Notes: generated by a model from the sequence alone, not told the origin. 64,000 nucleotides of DNA from Streptomyces curacoi (GCF_001513975.1 NZ_KQ947990.1:484336-548335); one strand, 5' to 3'. Positions 42,891-51,788 are shown, counted from the stretch's first letter. Numbers and translations: made by a program.

Positions 42891-42974
42891 GCCCAGATGG
42901 TGGAATGCAGACACGGCGAGCTTAAACCTCGCTGCCCCTTCGCGGGCGTGCCGGTTCAAGTCCGGCTCTGGGCA
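42891..42974 (+). tRNA. bldA: tRNA-Leu(UAA), the bldA tRNA
   Basis: The sequence folds as a class II tRNA. The acceptor stem is GCCCAGA with TCTGGGC, discriminator A at 42974. The anticodon stem GCGAG/CTCGC has loop CTTAAAC and anticodon TAA. A long variable arm follows (CTGCCCCTTCGCGGGCGT), then the T arm GCCGG-TTCAAGT-CCGGC. The CCA end is not encoded. Anticodon UAA reads UUA, the rarest leucine codon in Streptomyces. This tRNA is the developmental and antibiotic-production regulator bldA. Confidence 0.95.
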
Positions 42975-43020
42975 CTTCCGACAGCACCCCCCTTCCTTCA
43001 AGAGTTCACCGCGCAAACCG

Positions 43021-43049
43021 TTGACAGCGGGCGCATGCGGTCGGAAACT
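43021..43049 (+). promoter_or_regulatory. Promoter of pobA
   Basis: TTGACA (43021-43026) and GAAACT (43044-43049) are 17 bp apart, a good match to a housekeeping-sigma promoter. The next element downstream is the 43061-43082 dyad. Confidence 0.6.
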
Positions 43050-43060
43050 CACCTCGGACA

Positions 43061-43082
43061 CTGGTGAATAAAAGTTCACCAG
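43061..43082. promoter_or_regulatory. Operator dyad upstream of pobA
   Basis: CTGGTGAA-TAAAAG-TTCACCAG is a perfect 8-bp inverted repeat with a 6-bp AT-rich centre, placed between the presumed transcription start and the pobA ribosome site. A repressor, for example of the IclR or MarR type, would block transcription there. No regulator gene is adjacent. Confidence 0.68.
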
Positions 43083-43107
43083 ACGAACAACGGAAAGGGA
43101 GTGACCG

Positions 43108-44283
43108 ATGCGCACCACCGTCGGCATCATCGGCGCGGGCCCCGCCGGCCTCCTCCTCGCCCGGCTGCTGCACAACGCCGGTATCGACTCGGTCGTCCTG
43201 GAGAGCCGCGACCGTGACTACGTCGAGCACCGCCAGCGCGCCGGAATCCTGGAGCAGGGCACGGCGGACGTGCTGCGCGCGGCCGGCGCCGGGGAGCGCA
43301 TGGACCGCGAGGGCCTGCGCCACGACGGCATAGAGCTCCGCTTCGACCGGAGGCGCCATCGCGTCGACTTCCCGGCCCTCACCGGCGGCCGGTCGGTGAT
43401 GGTCTACGCCCAGACCGAGGTCTGCAAGGACCTCATCGCCCTCCAGCTGAAGGAGGGCGGCCCGCTGCTGTTCGAGGCGGAGGCGCTGGCGGTGGAGGGG
43501 GCGGACACCGACAGCCCGCGCGTCCGCTTCCGGCACGAGGGCACCGAGGACGTCCTCGACTGCGACTACGTCGTCGGCTGCGACGGCTTCTGGGGCGTGT
43601 CCCGCAAGGCGGTCCCCGCGGAGCTGACCCGTGTCTTCGAGCGGACCTACCCCTTCGGCTGGCTCGGCATCCTCGCCGATGTCGCCCCCTCCCACGACGA
43701 GCTCGTCTACGCCCGCCACGACCGCGGCTTCGCCCTGCTGTCCATGCGCTCCCCGTCCGTCTCCCGCCTCTACCTCCAGGTCCCCGAGGGCACGGACGCC
43801 GAGGCGTGGAGCGACGACGAGATCTGGGCGGAACTGGAACGCCGCTTCGAGACCGCCGACGGCTGGCGGCTGGAGCGCGGCCCCATCACCCAGAAGTCGG
43901 TCACCCCCATGCGGTCCTACGTCCACGAGCCCATGCGCCACGGCCGCCTCTTCCTGGCCGGCGACGCCGCGCACATCGTGCCGCCGACGGGCGCCAAGGG
44001 GCTGAATCTGGCCGTCGGGGACGTCGTCACCTTCGCGAGGGCGCTGACGTACCAGAAGGAGACCGGTTCGGCCCAGCTCCTCGACACCTACTCCGAGGCC
44101 TGTCTGCGCCGCGTCTGGCAGGCCGAACGGTTCTCGTACGACATGACGACGCTGCTGCACCGCGCCCCCGACGCCACGCCCTTCGAGGACCGGCTCCAGC
44201 TGGCGCGACTGGAGCGGCTCGCGGGGTCGAGGGCGGCCGAGACGGACCTCGCCGAGGCGTACACGGGGTTTCCGTTCGGGTGA
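43108..44283 (+). CDS. pobA: 4-Hydroxybenzoate 3-monooxygenase (p-hydroxybenzoate hydroxylase)
   Basis: 391 residues, the usual PobA length. FAD-binding GIIGAGPAGLLLARLLH opens the protein, the DG motif is in VVGCDGFWGVSRKAV, and GRLFLAGDAAHIVPPTGAKG is the second FAD site. Segments such as ERTYPFGWLGILAD and the GILEQGT region are typical of p-hydroxybenzoate hydroxylase rather than other flavin monooxygenases. It converts 4-hydroxybenzoate to protocatechuate using NAD(P)H and oxygen, feeding the beta-ketoadipate pathway. No pca genes are in the window. The start has GGAAAGGGAG upstream. Confidence 0.93.
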   Translation: MRTTVGIIGAGPAGLLLARLLHNAGIDSVVLESRDRDYVEHRQRAGILEQGTADVLRAAGAGERMDREGLRHDGIELRFDRRRHRVDFPALTGGRSVMVYAQTEVCKDLIALQLKEGGPLLFEAEALAVEGADTDSPRVRFRHEGTEDVLDCDYVVGCDGFWGVSRKAVPAELTRVFERTYPFGWLGILADVAPSHDELVYARHDRGFALLSMRSPSVSRLYLQVPEGTDAEAWSDDEIWAELERRFETADGWRLERGPITQKSVTPMRSYVHEPMRHGRLFLAGDAAHIVPPTGAKGLNLAVGDVVTFARALTYQKETGSAQLLDTYSEACLRRVWQAERFSYDMTTLLHRAPDATPFEDRLQLARLERLAGSRAAETDLAEAYTGFPFG

Positions 44284-44497
44284 TCGTACGCAGGGGGCGG
44301 GGGAGTGATCTCCGATCGGTTCCGGCCACGTCGCAGGTTGGTCATGAATGATCCCCTCCGTGGCTGGGAATCACCGAGCCGCGTAGCGTGTTGCGCAGCA
44401 CGACGAGGGAAAGATCCTCCCCAAGCACTAGGGTCAATCCTTTGCCTACCTATTACTCTTGAGCCAAGGCCACGCACGGTGGCCATGGAGGAGTGAA

Positions 44498-45409
44498 ATG
44501 AGGAGCAGCAACCCGGTCTTCTCGCGACGGGGGTTCAGCCGCGACAACGGCTACGCGGGCTTCAACACCGCGCCGCAGGCCGGGGGCGCCGCTGTCGGCA
44601 CGCAGGGCAACCCGTACGCGCAGCCGCAGGCCGGCAGCCCGTACGCGCAGAACCCTTACGCCCAGAACCCGTACGCCCAGCAGGACCTGCAGTACGGCGC
44701 GCCGCCGCAGGCCCCGGCCACCACCGGCCGCATGACGTTGGACGACGTCCTCATGCGCACCGGCGCCACCCTCGGCACGCTGATCGTCACGGCCGCGCTC
44801 GCCTGGGCGCTGCTGCCGGTCGACGACGCGAACATCAGCCGGTCCTACGGCATCGGTATCGGTGCCGCGCTGATCGGCATGGTCCTGGCGTTCGTCCAGT
44901 CCTTCAAGCGCAAGGCCTCGCCCGCGCTGATCCTGACCTACGCCGCGTTCGAGGGTGTGTTCCTCGGCGTGATCTCCAGCATCGTCGACAACCGCATCGC
45001 CAGCGGTGCGGCCATGCAGGCGGTGCTCGGCACGATGGCGGTCTTCGCCGCGGTGCTGGTGGCGTACAAGGCGGGCTGGATCCGCGTCAACCGCCGCTTC
45101 GTCGGCTTCGTGATGGCGGCCGCGCTCGGCTTCATCCTGCTGATGGCGGTCAACCTGCTGTTCGCGGTCTTCGGCGGCGGTGACGGCCTCGGCTTCCGCA
45201 GCGGCCCGCTCGGCATCGTCTTCGGTGTCATCGGCATCCTGCTCGGCGCCTGCTTCCTCGCCCTGGACTTCAAGCAGGTCGAGGACGGCATCGCCTACGG
45301 CGCGCCGCGCGAGGAGGCCTGGCTCGCGGCCTTCGGCCTCACGCTGACGCTGGTGTGGATCTACATGGAGTTCCTGCGGATCATCGCGATCCTGCAGGGC
45401 GACGACTAG
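44498..45409 (+). CDS. Bax inhibitor-1/YccA-family membrane protein
   Basis: 303 residues. The first 85 are a soluble tail with NPYAQ repeats; then seven hydrophobic segments carry the UPF0005/BI-1 pattern (LTYAAFEGVFLGVISSIVDN; LDFKQVEDGI with conserved acidic residues; final EEAWLAAFGLTLTLVWIYME). Family members form calcium- and pH-sensitive channels in some bacteria. ATG 44498 follows GGAGGAG. The repeated NPYAQ/SPYAQ stretch is a simple in-frame DNA repeat near 44610-44690. Confidence 0.9.
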   Translation: MRSSNPVFSRRGFSRDNGYAGFNTAPQAGGAAVGTQGNPYAQPQAGSPYAQNPYAQNPYAQQDLQYGAPPQAPATTGRMTLDDVLMRTGATLGTLIVTAALAWALLPVDDANISRSYGIGIGAALIGMVLAFVQSFKRKASPALILTYAAFEGVFLGVISSIVDNRIASGAAMQAVLGTMAVFAAVLVAYKAGWIRVNRRFVGFVMAAALGFILLMAVNLLFAVFGGGDGLGFRSGPLGIVFGVIGILLGACFLALDFKQVEDGIAYGAPREEAWLAAFGLTLTLVWIYMEFLRIIAILQGDD

Positions 45410-45471
45410 CGACAGCGTCGTCCAGGACTCATGAGTCGGTCATGACTCGGAACAGTCGCTGAGACTCAAGA

Positions 45472-45500
45472 AAGGGCCCCGGGTTCGTCCCGGGGCCCTT
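45472..45500. terminator. Terminator after BI-1 gene
   Basis: AAGGGCCCCGGG-TTCGT-CCCGGGGCCCTT, a perfect 12-bp stem with 5-nt loop, lies between convergent genes. Confidence 0.9.
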
Positions 45501-45522
45501 CGTCGTTGTCTTGAGTGCGCGC

Positions 45523-45753
45523 CTAGAGCAGTTTGCGCGCGGCCCTCCTCAGGTCGTACTCGTGGATGATCGCCTTCGCGTGGCCGTACGCGAGGTTGTG
45601 TTCATGGCGGAGCCAGCTGACCTTCTCCTCGAAGTTGAAGAGAGCCGGGCCTTCTTCGACAGCGCGAAGCCAGTCGGAGACTTCACGACCGGTGCAGTGG
45701 GGGATTCGGGCGAGCAGATTGCGATGGGTCTCCTCGGAGAAGACTTGGGACAT
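45523..45753 (-). CDS. DUF4287 protein
   Basis: 76 residues with the DUF4287 pattern: SEETHRNLLARIPHCTGREV at the start and VSWLRHEHNLAYGHAKAIIHEY later. These small helical proteins are common in actinobacteria and have no assigned role. ATG 45753 is used because GGAGG lies 5 nt upstream; an earlier ATG at 45771 has no such site. Confidence 0.85.
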   Translation of the reverse strand: MSQVFSEETHRNLLARIPHCTGREVSDWLRAVEEGPALFNFEEKVSWLRHEHNLAYGHAKAIIHEYDLRRAARKLL

Positions 45754-45855
45754 CGGCGCCTCCGGACGCATGGGATGTAAGCCGGTCCTTCAGGTCACCG
45801 TGCCTGAGCGTTCGCCCGTTGGCAACAGTGTCGGTGCGACGCGTAGGTTTGTGGG

Positions 45856-46167
45856 GTGGTTGATACGACGCCCTTGACTCGTGCTGTTGATCACTTCGCC
45901 GACCGGCTGAGGGCCGCGCCCCAGAGCCGGCTGCAGCGCGGGGCCGCCGCGGAAGCGCTGGCGCTGGCCAGGGAGTTGGCCCGGCGGGCGCAGATGGTGG
46001 AGGAGCCCGGGGCGGAGCCTCGGGTGATGCCCGACGCGGGGATGTTCGCCGCGGCCGACCAGATCACCGTCGCGGTGCACGACCTGGTCCTCGTACTCAC
46101 GAACGAGGGTGAGGTCGAGGACGCGATGCGGTTGGTTGCGGAAGCGCAGAAGCGGGCGGGTGTGTGA
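45856..46167 (+). CDS. Small hypothetical protein
   Basis: 103 residues, predicted helical throughout (LQRGAAAEALALARELARRA, then TVAVHDLVLVLTNEGEVED). There is no signal peptide, membrane segment or recognised domain. GTG 45856 is the likely start. The gene diverges from the DUF4287 gene and converges on the membrane-anchored protein. The sequence shows consistent high-GC codon bias, supporting a real gene. Confidence 0.65.
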   Translation: MVDTTPLTRAVDHFADRLRAAPQSRLQRGAAAEALALARELARRAQMVEEPGAEPRVMPDAGMFAAADQITVAVHDLVLVLTNEGEVEDAMRLVAEAQKRAGV

Positions 46168-46196
46168 CCGCTGGAGGGACGCCGGGTGTGTGACCG

Positions 46197-47018
46197 CTAC
46201 AGGGACGCTATGACCCGGTCAGCCAGGATGTAGACGTTCTCCTCGCCGCACGCGAAGGTCAGGGTGTACGCACCCGACACCCCCGAACCGCCCAGCAGCA
46301 CCGGCGTCTCGCCCGCGCGCAGGGCCGCCGCCAGGCGCTCCGCCGTCTCCCGGTGGCCCGGGGTCATGCACAGGGTGGTGCCGTCGGCGAAGACGTACAC
46401 GTCGAGGGTGCCCAGGGGGCCCGGGCGGACGTCGGTCAGTTCGGTGGCGGAGGCGGCCAGGTCCTCAAGGGTGGCCACCGTGCGCTCGTGGTCGTTCACG
46501 ACCGGTGAGGAGACCGGGACGAAGTCCGGGTGGGAGGGGTGGCGGCGGCGGGCCGCGGCCAGCTCGGGAGACTCGCTGGGGGTGCCTCCCTGGACGAAGT
46601 CCTTGGCGGAGAACTCATCCGTCTCCGAGGTCGGCTCGGTCACCGGCTCCAGGTGCTCCAGGCCCGCGAAATCGGCCTGACGGGGCAGGAACAGCTCGCT
46701 GTCGGACAGGCCCAGCAGAGTGGGCGCGTCGGAGGCGTCACGGGCCTCCTGGGCGGCCCAGAAGGCGCGTGCCTCGGCCAGCTCCCGCTCGCGTTCCTCG
46801 GCGAGCGCCTCGGCCACGGCGGCGCGTATCTCATCGGCGTCGGCGGGGTGCCGGGCCGGCGGGACGAGACCGCGGGCCGCGGCGGCGTTGTTCTGCGCCA
46901 GCTCGGTGTGCAGGGCCGCGACCTGCCGGCGCAGCACCATCAGGGTGCGCAGGACGGCGACGCCCACGGCGCCGGTGGCGGCCGTGGTGAGCAGCAAGGC
47001 GATCGGCATGGCGCTCAC
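46197..47018 (-). CDS. Membrane-anchored protein of unknown function
   Basis: 273 residues. One N-terminal hydrophobic segment (ALLLTTAATGAVGVAVLRTL) is followed by a short coiled coil (RRQVAALHTELAQNN), an Ala/Glu-rich region, and a C-terminal ~110-residue domain with alternating beta-like strands (LGTLDVYVFADGTTLCMTPG, SGAYTLTFACGEENVYILAD). No family was recognised. GTG 47018 lies 7 nt after GGGAG; ATG 47009 is an alternative. Confidence 0.7.
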   Translation of the reverse strand: MSAMPIALLLTTAATGAVGVAVLRTLMVLRRQVAALHTELAQNNAAAARGLVPPARHPADADEIRAAVAEALAEERERELAEARAFWAAQEARDASDAPTLLGLSDSELFLPRQADFAGLEHLEPVTEPTSETDEFSAKDFVQGGTPSESPELAAARRRHPSHPDFVPVSSPVVNDHERTVATLEDLAASATELTDVRPGPLGTLDVYVFADGTTLCMTPGHRETAERLAAALRAGETPVLLGGSGVSGAYTLTFACGEENVYILADRVIASL

Positions 47019-47305
47019 TGACGTACTCCCGGTTCAAAGTCGACCCCCGACTTCCTACATCAGCTTGAAGGGCGGACTATCCAGCTGTCAGTGCGTAACG
47101 TCACGAAACGGACAGGACTTTATGCCTGGGGTGGGCTGGTGGAACGGCTCTGAGCTGCGTGAATCCCTCCGCGGAGGGAGATAGGTCACATCCTGGGGGA
47201 GATTGGATCACAAAACGGCCCAGAACCTTGGACTTTCCTCGGTTCCGGGCCGAAGGCTCACGCTGGGTCGTGCGTCGACTACCCAGGGGCGTGGGCCGGT
47301 TGGTT

Positions 47306-48526
47306 TCAGCTCAGGCGCTCGATGACCATCGCCATGCCCTGGCCGCCGCCGACGCACATCGTCTCCAGGCCGAACTGCTTGTCGTGGAACTGGAGGGAGT
47401 TGATGAGCGTGCCGGTGATGCGGGCGCCGGTCATGCCGAAGGGGTGGCCGACGGCGATGGCGCCGCCGTTGACGTTCAGCTTGTCGATGTCGATGCCCAG
47501 GTCGCGGTAGGAGGGGATCACCTGGGCGGCGAACGCCTCGTTGATCTCGACCAGGTCGATGTCGTCGATGGTCAGGCCGGCGCGGCGCAGCGCCTGCTGG
47601 GACGCCTCGACCGGGCCGAGGCCCATGATCTCGGGGGAGAGGCCGGAGACGCCGGTGGAGACGATGCGGGCGAGCGGGGTGAGGCCGAGCTCGCGGGCCT
47701 TGGTGTCGGACATGATGACGACCGCGGCGGCGCCGTCGTTGAGGGGGCAGCAGTTGCCGGCGGTGACGAGGCCGTCCGGGCGGAAGACCGGCTTCAGCCC
47801 CGCCACGCCCTCCATGGTGACGCCGGCGCGGGGGCCGTCGTCCTTGCTGACGACGGTGCCGTCGGGGAGTGTCACCGGGGTGATCTCGCGCTCCCAGAAG
47901 CCGTTCTTGATGGCCGCCTCGGCGAGGTTCTGCGACCTGACGCCGAACTCGTCCATGTCCTCGCGGGTGACGCCCTTCCAGCGGGCGAGGTTCTCGGCGG
48001 TCTGGCCCATCGCGATGTAGGCGTCCGGGATCAGCCCGTCCTCGCGCGGGTCGTGCCAGGTGGTGCCCTCCTGCTGGGCCACGGCGGCCGTGCGGGCCTC
48101 GGCCTCGGCGAAGAGGGGGTTGTGCGTGTCCGGGAGGCTGTCGGAGTTGCCCTTGGTGAAGCGGGAGACCATCTCCACGCCGGCCGAGATGAAGACGTCG
48201 CCCTCGCCGGCCTTGATGGCGTGCAGGGCCATGCGGCTCGTCTGCAGGGACGAGGAGCAGTACCGGGTGATGGTGCAGCCGGGGAGGTGGTCCATCCCCA
48301 TCTGTACGGCGACGATACGGCCGAGGTTGTTGCCCTGCTCGCCGCCGGGGAGGCCGCAGCCCAGCATCAGGTCGTCGATGTCCCTGGGGTCCAGCTCGGG
48401 GACCTTGGCCAGGGCGGCCTGGATGATCGTGGCGGTGAGGTCGTCGGGACGCAGGTCTTTCAGGGAGCCCTTGAAGGCGCGGCCGATGGGGGAGCGGGCG
48501 GTCGAGACGATCACGGCTTCGGGCAT
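47306..48526 (-). CDS. Acetyl-CoA C-acetyltransferase (thiolase)
   Basis: 406 residues. The nucleophile cysteine lies in the loop TITRYCSSSLQTSRMALHAI, near residue 90. The second active site shows NVNGGAIAVGHPFGMTGAR, and the final cysteine in ETMCVGGGQGMAMVIE; all three catalytic elements are intact. The enzyme condenses or cleaves acyl-CoA; FadA-like beta-oxidation or acetoacetyl-CoA synthesis are both possible. ATG 48526 follows GGAG by 5 nt. A palindromic AAGCGCTT element is upstream. Confidence 0.92.
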   Translation of the reverse strand: MPEAVIVSTARSPIGRAFKGSLKDLRPDDLTATIIQAALAKVPELDPRDIDDLMLGCGLPGGEQGNNLGRIVAVQMGMDHLPGCTITRYCSSSLQTSRMALHAIKAGEGDVFISAGVEMVSRFTKGNSDSLPDTHNPLFAEAEARTAAVAQQEGTTWHDPREDGLIPDAYIAMGQTAENLARWKGVTREDMDEFGVRSQNLAEAAIKNGFWEREITPVTLPDGTVVSKDDGPRAGVTMEGVAGLKPVFRPDGLVTAGNCCPLNDGAAAVVIMSDTKARELGLTPLARIVSTGVSGLSPEIMGLGPVEASQQALRRAGLTIDDIDLVEINEAFAAQVIPSYRDLGIDIDKLNVNGGAIAVGHPFGMTGARITGTLINSLQFHDKQFGLETMCVGGGQGMAMVIERLS

Positions 48527-48632
48527 CACGGCTCCAGTGGCATACCGGGGGGTCGGGCAGGGCTGTGAGGGAAGTTACCCGTACGTACGGACCGGGTCAC
48601 GGGTGTAGGGGTGTGACCCTGGCCGCAATTTT

Positions 48633-48646
48633 CTAAGCGCTTGCTT
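48633..48646. promoter_or_regulatory. Possible acyl-CoA-responsive TetR site upstream of thiolase
   Basis: CTAAGCGCTTGC, with the perfect core AAGCGCTT at 48635-48642, lies about 110 bp before the thiolase start. Fatty-acid and sterol-catabolism TetR repressors in actinobacteria bind palindromes of the CAAGNNCTTG kind. The outer arms match only partly. Confidence 0.35.
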
Positions 48647-48699
48647 TCCTTGCCCCTGCCGCCCCTGCCGCCCCTGCCCGTCCTCGAAGAGCCCGGGGT

Positions 48700-48746
48700 C
48701 CAGGGGGCGGAGGCCCCTGGCGGGGTCGAAGGGGCGGAGCCCCTTC
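48700..48746. repeat. Paired GC-rich hairpins, related to 8126-8176
   Basis: Hairpins CCAGGGG-GCGGA-GGCCCCTGG and GAAGGGG-CGGA-GCCCCTTC stand side by side and share the GGGGTCGAAGGGGCGGAGCC segment with the element at 8126. The second touches the stop codon of the SGNH hydrolase, for which the pair probably acts as terminator. Confidence 0.75.
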
Positions 48747-49770
48747 AGGGGGACGGTGTCACCGGGGCCCTGTCCGGTTCCGGGACTCGGCGGCGGCGCC
48801 GGCGCTTGAGCAGGGCCCAGGGGCCCTTCGGACCCGTCGGCATGGCCGCCGTAACCTCTGTGCCCGCCTCCGACGCGGCCTCGGCCGCCGCGCGGGCCAC
48901 CGGCAGGAACCCCTCGCGGCGGGTGACGTCGGGCCGTTCCTCCTCGGCCGGCCACAGGCCCAGTGCCGCGCAGACCGTCGGCAGCACCGCCATCGCCGCC
49001 GTGGCGTAGCCCTCCGCCGAGGGGTGGTAGTTGTCCGGCCCGAACAGCTCCCGCGGGTTCGCCGCGAACTCGGGGCCCAGCAGGTCGCCCAGCGACACGG
49101 TGCGACCGCCCTGTTCTACGACGCCGATCGTCTGGGCGGCCGCCAACTGGCGTGAGGCCCGTCGGGCCAGCCAGCGCAGGGGCTGCTGGACGGGTTCGAT
49201 CGTGCCGAGGTCGGGGCAGGTGCCGACCACCACCTCCGCGCCGGCCGTGCGCAGGCGCCGTACCGCCGCGGAGAGGTGACGGACCGAGCGCGTCGGCGGC
49301 ATACGGTTCGTGACGTCGTTCGCGCCGATCATGATCACGCAGATGTCGGGCACCAGCGCCGGATCGGCGAGCACCAGGGCCACCTGGCGGTCCAGGTCGT
49401 CCGAACGGGCGCCCGGCAGGGACACGTTGCGCAGCACCACCGGACGCTCCGCCACCGCGGCCAGTCCCGAGGCCAGCAACGCCCCCGGGGTCTGGCCCGC
49501 CCGGTGCACGCCCTGCCCCGCTGCCGTCGAGTCGCCCAGCAGCGTCAGACGCAACGGTGGCTCACCGGGGATGTCGTATGTGTGGCCGTACCGGCCGTCG
49601 GCGTTCGGGACATGGTTGTCCGTGCCATTGCCCACCTGGCGCTTGGCGAGTTGGACCTCGGCCAGGAGCAGACCGACGGCCGCCGCGCCGGCCAGGCCGA
49701 TGCCGCCTCCGCCGTACGCGGCGCCCGCCGCGATCCGCCGGGCCACCCTCGCCCTCGACATGCTCGTCAT
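48745..49770 (-). CDS. SGNH/GDSL-family hydrolase, membrane-anchored
   Basis: 341 residues from ATG 49770, with GAGGAGG 12 nt upstream (a longer frame to 49791 includes that site). An N-terminal hydrophobic segment (YGGGGIGLAGAAAVGLLLAE) anchors or exports it. The catalytic blocks are LTLLGDSTAAGQGV (Ser), VIMIGANDVTN (Asn of block III) and PDNYHPSAEGYA (Asp/His), the complete SGNH set. The C-terminus is basic (LLKRRRRRR). It is an esterase or acyl-esterase; the substrate is unknown. Confidence 0.9.
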   Translation of the reverse strand: MTSMSRARVARRIAAGAAYGGGGIGLAGAAAVGLLLAEVQLAKRQVGNGTDNHVPNADGRYGHTYDIPGEPPLRLTLLGDSTAAGQGVHRAGQTPGALLASGLAAVAERPVVLRNVSLPGARSDDLDRQVALVLADPALVPDICVIMIGANDVTNRMPPTRSVRHLSAAVRRLRTAGAEVVVGTCPDLGTIEPVQQPLRWLARRASRQLAAAQTIGVVEQGGRTVSLGDLLGPEFAANPRELFGPDNYHPSAEGYATAAMAVLPTVCAALGLWPAEEERPDVTRREGFLPVARAAAEAASEAGTEVTAAMPTGPKGPWALLKRRRRRRVPEPDRAPVTPSP

Positions 49771-49929
49771 GCGTCGCCGCCACCTCCTCATAGCCGTACA
49801 TCAACTGCTTGCCCCGCACGGACCGTGGCCCAATCCCAACGGCGAGTGAACGACCTTCACGGGACCCGTACAGGCCATAGGCTGGCGGAACCACTACGAC
49901 CACTTCATTTGCAGCATCCGGAGACAACG

Positions 49930-51318
49930 GTGCATTTCCACGACTCGATGATCAGCCTCGTCGGCAACACCCCGCTGCTGAGGCTCAACAACGTCACCAA
50001 GGGCATCCGGGCGACCGTCCTGGCCAAGGTGGAGTACTTCAACCCGGGCGGCTCCGTGAAGGACCGCATCGCTCTGCGCATGATCGAGGCCGCGGAGGAG
50101 AGCGGTGCGCTCAAGCCCGGCGGGACCATTGTGGAGCCGACCAGCGGCAACACCGGTGTCGGGCTGGCCATCGTGGCCCAGCAGAAGGGGTACAAGTGCA
50201 TCTTCGTGTGCCCCGACAAGGTCAGCACCGACAAGATCAATGTGCTGCGGGCCTACGGGGCCGAGGTGGTCGTGTGCCCCACCGCCGTGGACCCGGAGCA
50301 CCCGGACTCCTACTACAACGTCTCCGACCGGCTGGTGCGCGAGACGCCCGGTGCCTGGAAGCCCGACCAGTACTCCAACCCCAACAACCCGCTCTCCCAC
50401 TACCACTCGACCGGCCCCGAGCTGTGGGAGCAGACCGAGGGGAAGATCACCCACTTCGTGGCGGGCGTGGGGACGGGCGGCACCATCTCCGGCACCGGCC
50501 GCTATCTGAAGGACGTCAGCGACGGCAAGGTGCAGGTCATCGGCGCCGACCCCGAGGGCTCCGTGTACTCCGGCGGCTCCGGGCGGCCGTACCTGGTCGA
50601 GGGTGTCGGTGAGGACTTCTGGCCGACCGCCTACGACCGGACCGTCGCCGACGAGATCGTCGCCGTGTCCGACAAGGACTCCTTCCAGATGACCCGGCGG
50701 CTGGCGCGTGAGGAGGGCCTGCTCGTCGGTGGCTCCTGCGGTATGGCGGTCGTGGCCGCGCTCAGGGTCGCCGAGCGGCTCGGCGAGGACGACGTCGTGG
50801 TGGTGCTGCTGCCGGACAGCGGGCGCGGCTACCTCTCCAAGATCTTCAACGACGAGTGGATGGCCGACTACGGCTTCCTGGAGGACGAGGGCCCGAGCGC
50901 GCGCGTCGGCGACGTCCTCAACGACAAGGCGGGCGGCTCCATCCCGTCCCTCGTCCACATGCACCCGGACGAGACGGTCGGTCAGGCCATCGAGGTGCTG
51001 CGCGAGTACGGCGTCTCGCAGATGCCGATCGTGAAGCCGGGCGCCGGCCACCCGGACGTCATGGCGGCGGAGGTCGTCGGGTCCGTCGTCGAACGGGAGC
51101 TGCTGGACGCGCTGTTCACCAAGCGGGCCTCGCTCGACGACCCGCTGGAGAAGCACATGTCGGCCCCGCTGCCGCAGGTCGGCTCCGGTGAGCCGGTCGG
51201 GGACCTGATGTCCGTGCTGGGTACGGCGGATGCGGCCATCGTCCTCGTCGAGGGCAAGCCGACCGGTGTGGTGAGCCGCCAGGACCTGCTGGCCTTCCTG
51301 GCCAAGGGCGGGAAGTAG
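49930..51318 (+). CDS. cbs: Cystathionine beta-synthase with C-terminal CBS domains
   Basis: 462 residues. The PLP fold opens at SMISLVGNTPLLRLNN, and the Schiff-base lysine is Lys44 in NPGGSVKDRIALRM. The TSGNTGVG loop and GVGTGGTISGTGRY phosphate loop are present. A pair of CBS modules occupies about 330-460 (HMHPDETVGQAIEVLREYGV and VLGTADAAIVLVEGKPTGV). The length and CBS pair separate it from cysteine synthase. It condenses serine and homocysteine in transsulfuration. GTG 49930 follows GGAG by 7 nt. Confidence 0.92.
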   Translation: MHFHDSMISLVGNTPLLRLNNVTKGIRATVLAKVEYFNPGGSVKDRIALRMIEAAEESGALKPGGTIVEPTSGNTGVGLAIVAQQKGYKCIFVCPDKVSTDKINVLRAYGAEVVVCPTAVDPEHPDSYYNVSDRLVRETPGAWKPDQYSNPNNPLSHYHSTGPELWEQTEGKITHFVAGVGTGGTISGTGRYLKDVSDGKVQVIGADPEGSVYSGGSGRPYLVEGVGEDFWPTAYDRTVADEIVAVSDKDSFQMTRRLAREEGLLVGGSCGMAVVAALRVAERLGEDDVVVVLLPDSGRGYLSKIFNDEWMADYGFLEDEGPSARVGDVLNDKAGGSIPSLVHMHPDETVGQAIEVLREYGVSQMPIVKPGAGHPDVMAAEVVGSVVERELLDALFTKRASLDDPLEKHMSAPLPQVGSGEPVGDLMSVLGTADAAIVLVEGKPTGVVSRQDLLAFLAKGGK

Positions 51319-51788
51319 CGGCGAACCTGCGGTGAACTCCCGGTGGCCGCGGCGAACTTGCGGTGACCGGGGCCGCTCGGGCCGTCGCGGAACTGGTACG
51401 AGCGCGTCACGTCCGCGCAGCACCCGCTTAACACGGGTCCGGCACATTAGTGGGTGTCGGCAGGGCGGTGGGGGTACCTCCCAGGCGTTAAGCACTGGGG
51501 GAGGCTCCCCGCCCCGGCCGGCGCCGAACGGCGCCAAGGACCTCCGGAGCGGCTCCCGGACCTCCATGGACGCCATGGACGCGCAAGCCCGGCCCTGACC
51601 AGGCCCGCGTCCCTCGCGGGGACCGCCGTCGTCCCGCCCCCCGGCAACGGGGGTGCGGCGGTCCCCGCGCACGCACGCCCCTCTTTGCGGCTAAACCGCC
51701 GCCGCTCTCGCGGAGGTGGTTGCTCGCCTTCGTGGTTCCTCAATCAGTGGTTGCGGTAGTCGTCGCTTTTTTCGGCGACTTGAGCCCC
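51319..51788. other. 470-bp intergenic region after cbs
   Basis: No gene supported. It holds direct repeats of CGGCGAACCTGCGGTGA-type just after cbs, the common Streptomyces element GGGGGTACCTCCCAGGCGTT (51470-51489), a long stem-loop (51615-51669) and, beside the minus-strand stop, a T-rich hairpin near 51755-51782. Confidence 0.6.
51615..51669. terminator. Long stem-loop between convergent genes
   Basis: CGCGGGGACCGCCG (51615-51628) pairs perfectly with CGGCGGTCCCCGCG (51656-51669), and the loop contains a smaller CCCCC/GGGGG hairpin. It is probably a terminator for cbs or a dispersed element. Confidence 0.7.

Noticed and set aside
42891..42974. Integration site of a mobile element at the tRNA gene
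   Set aside because: tRNA genes are common attachment sites, but no integrase, no duplicated tRNA end and no foreign composition is seen on either side.
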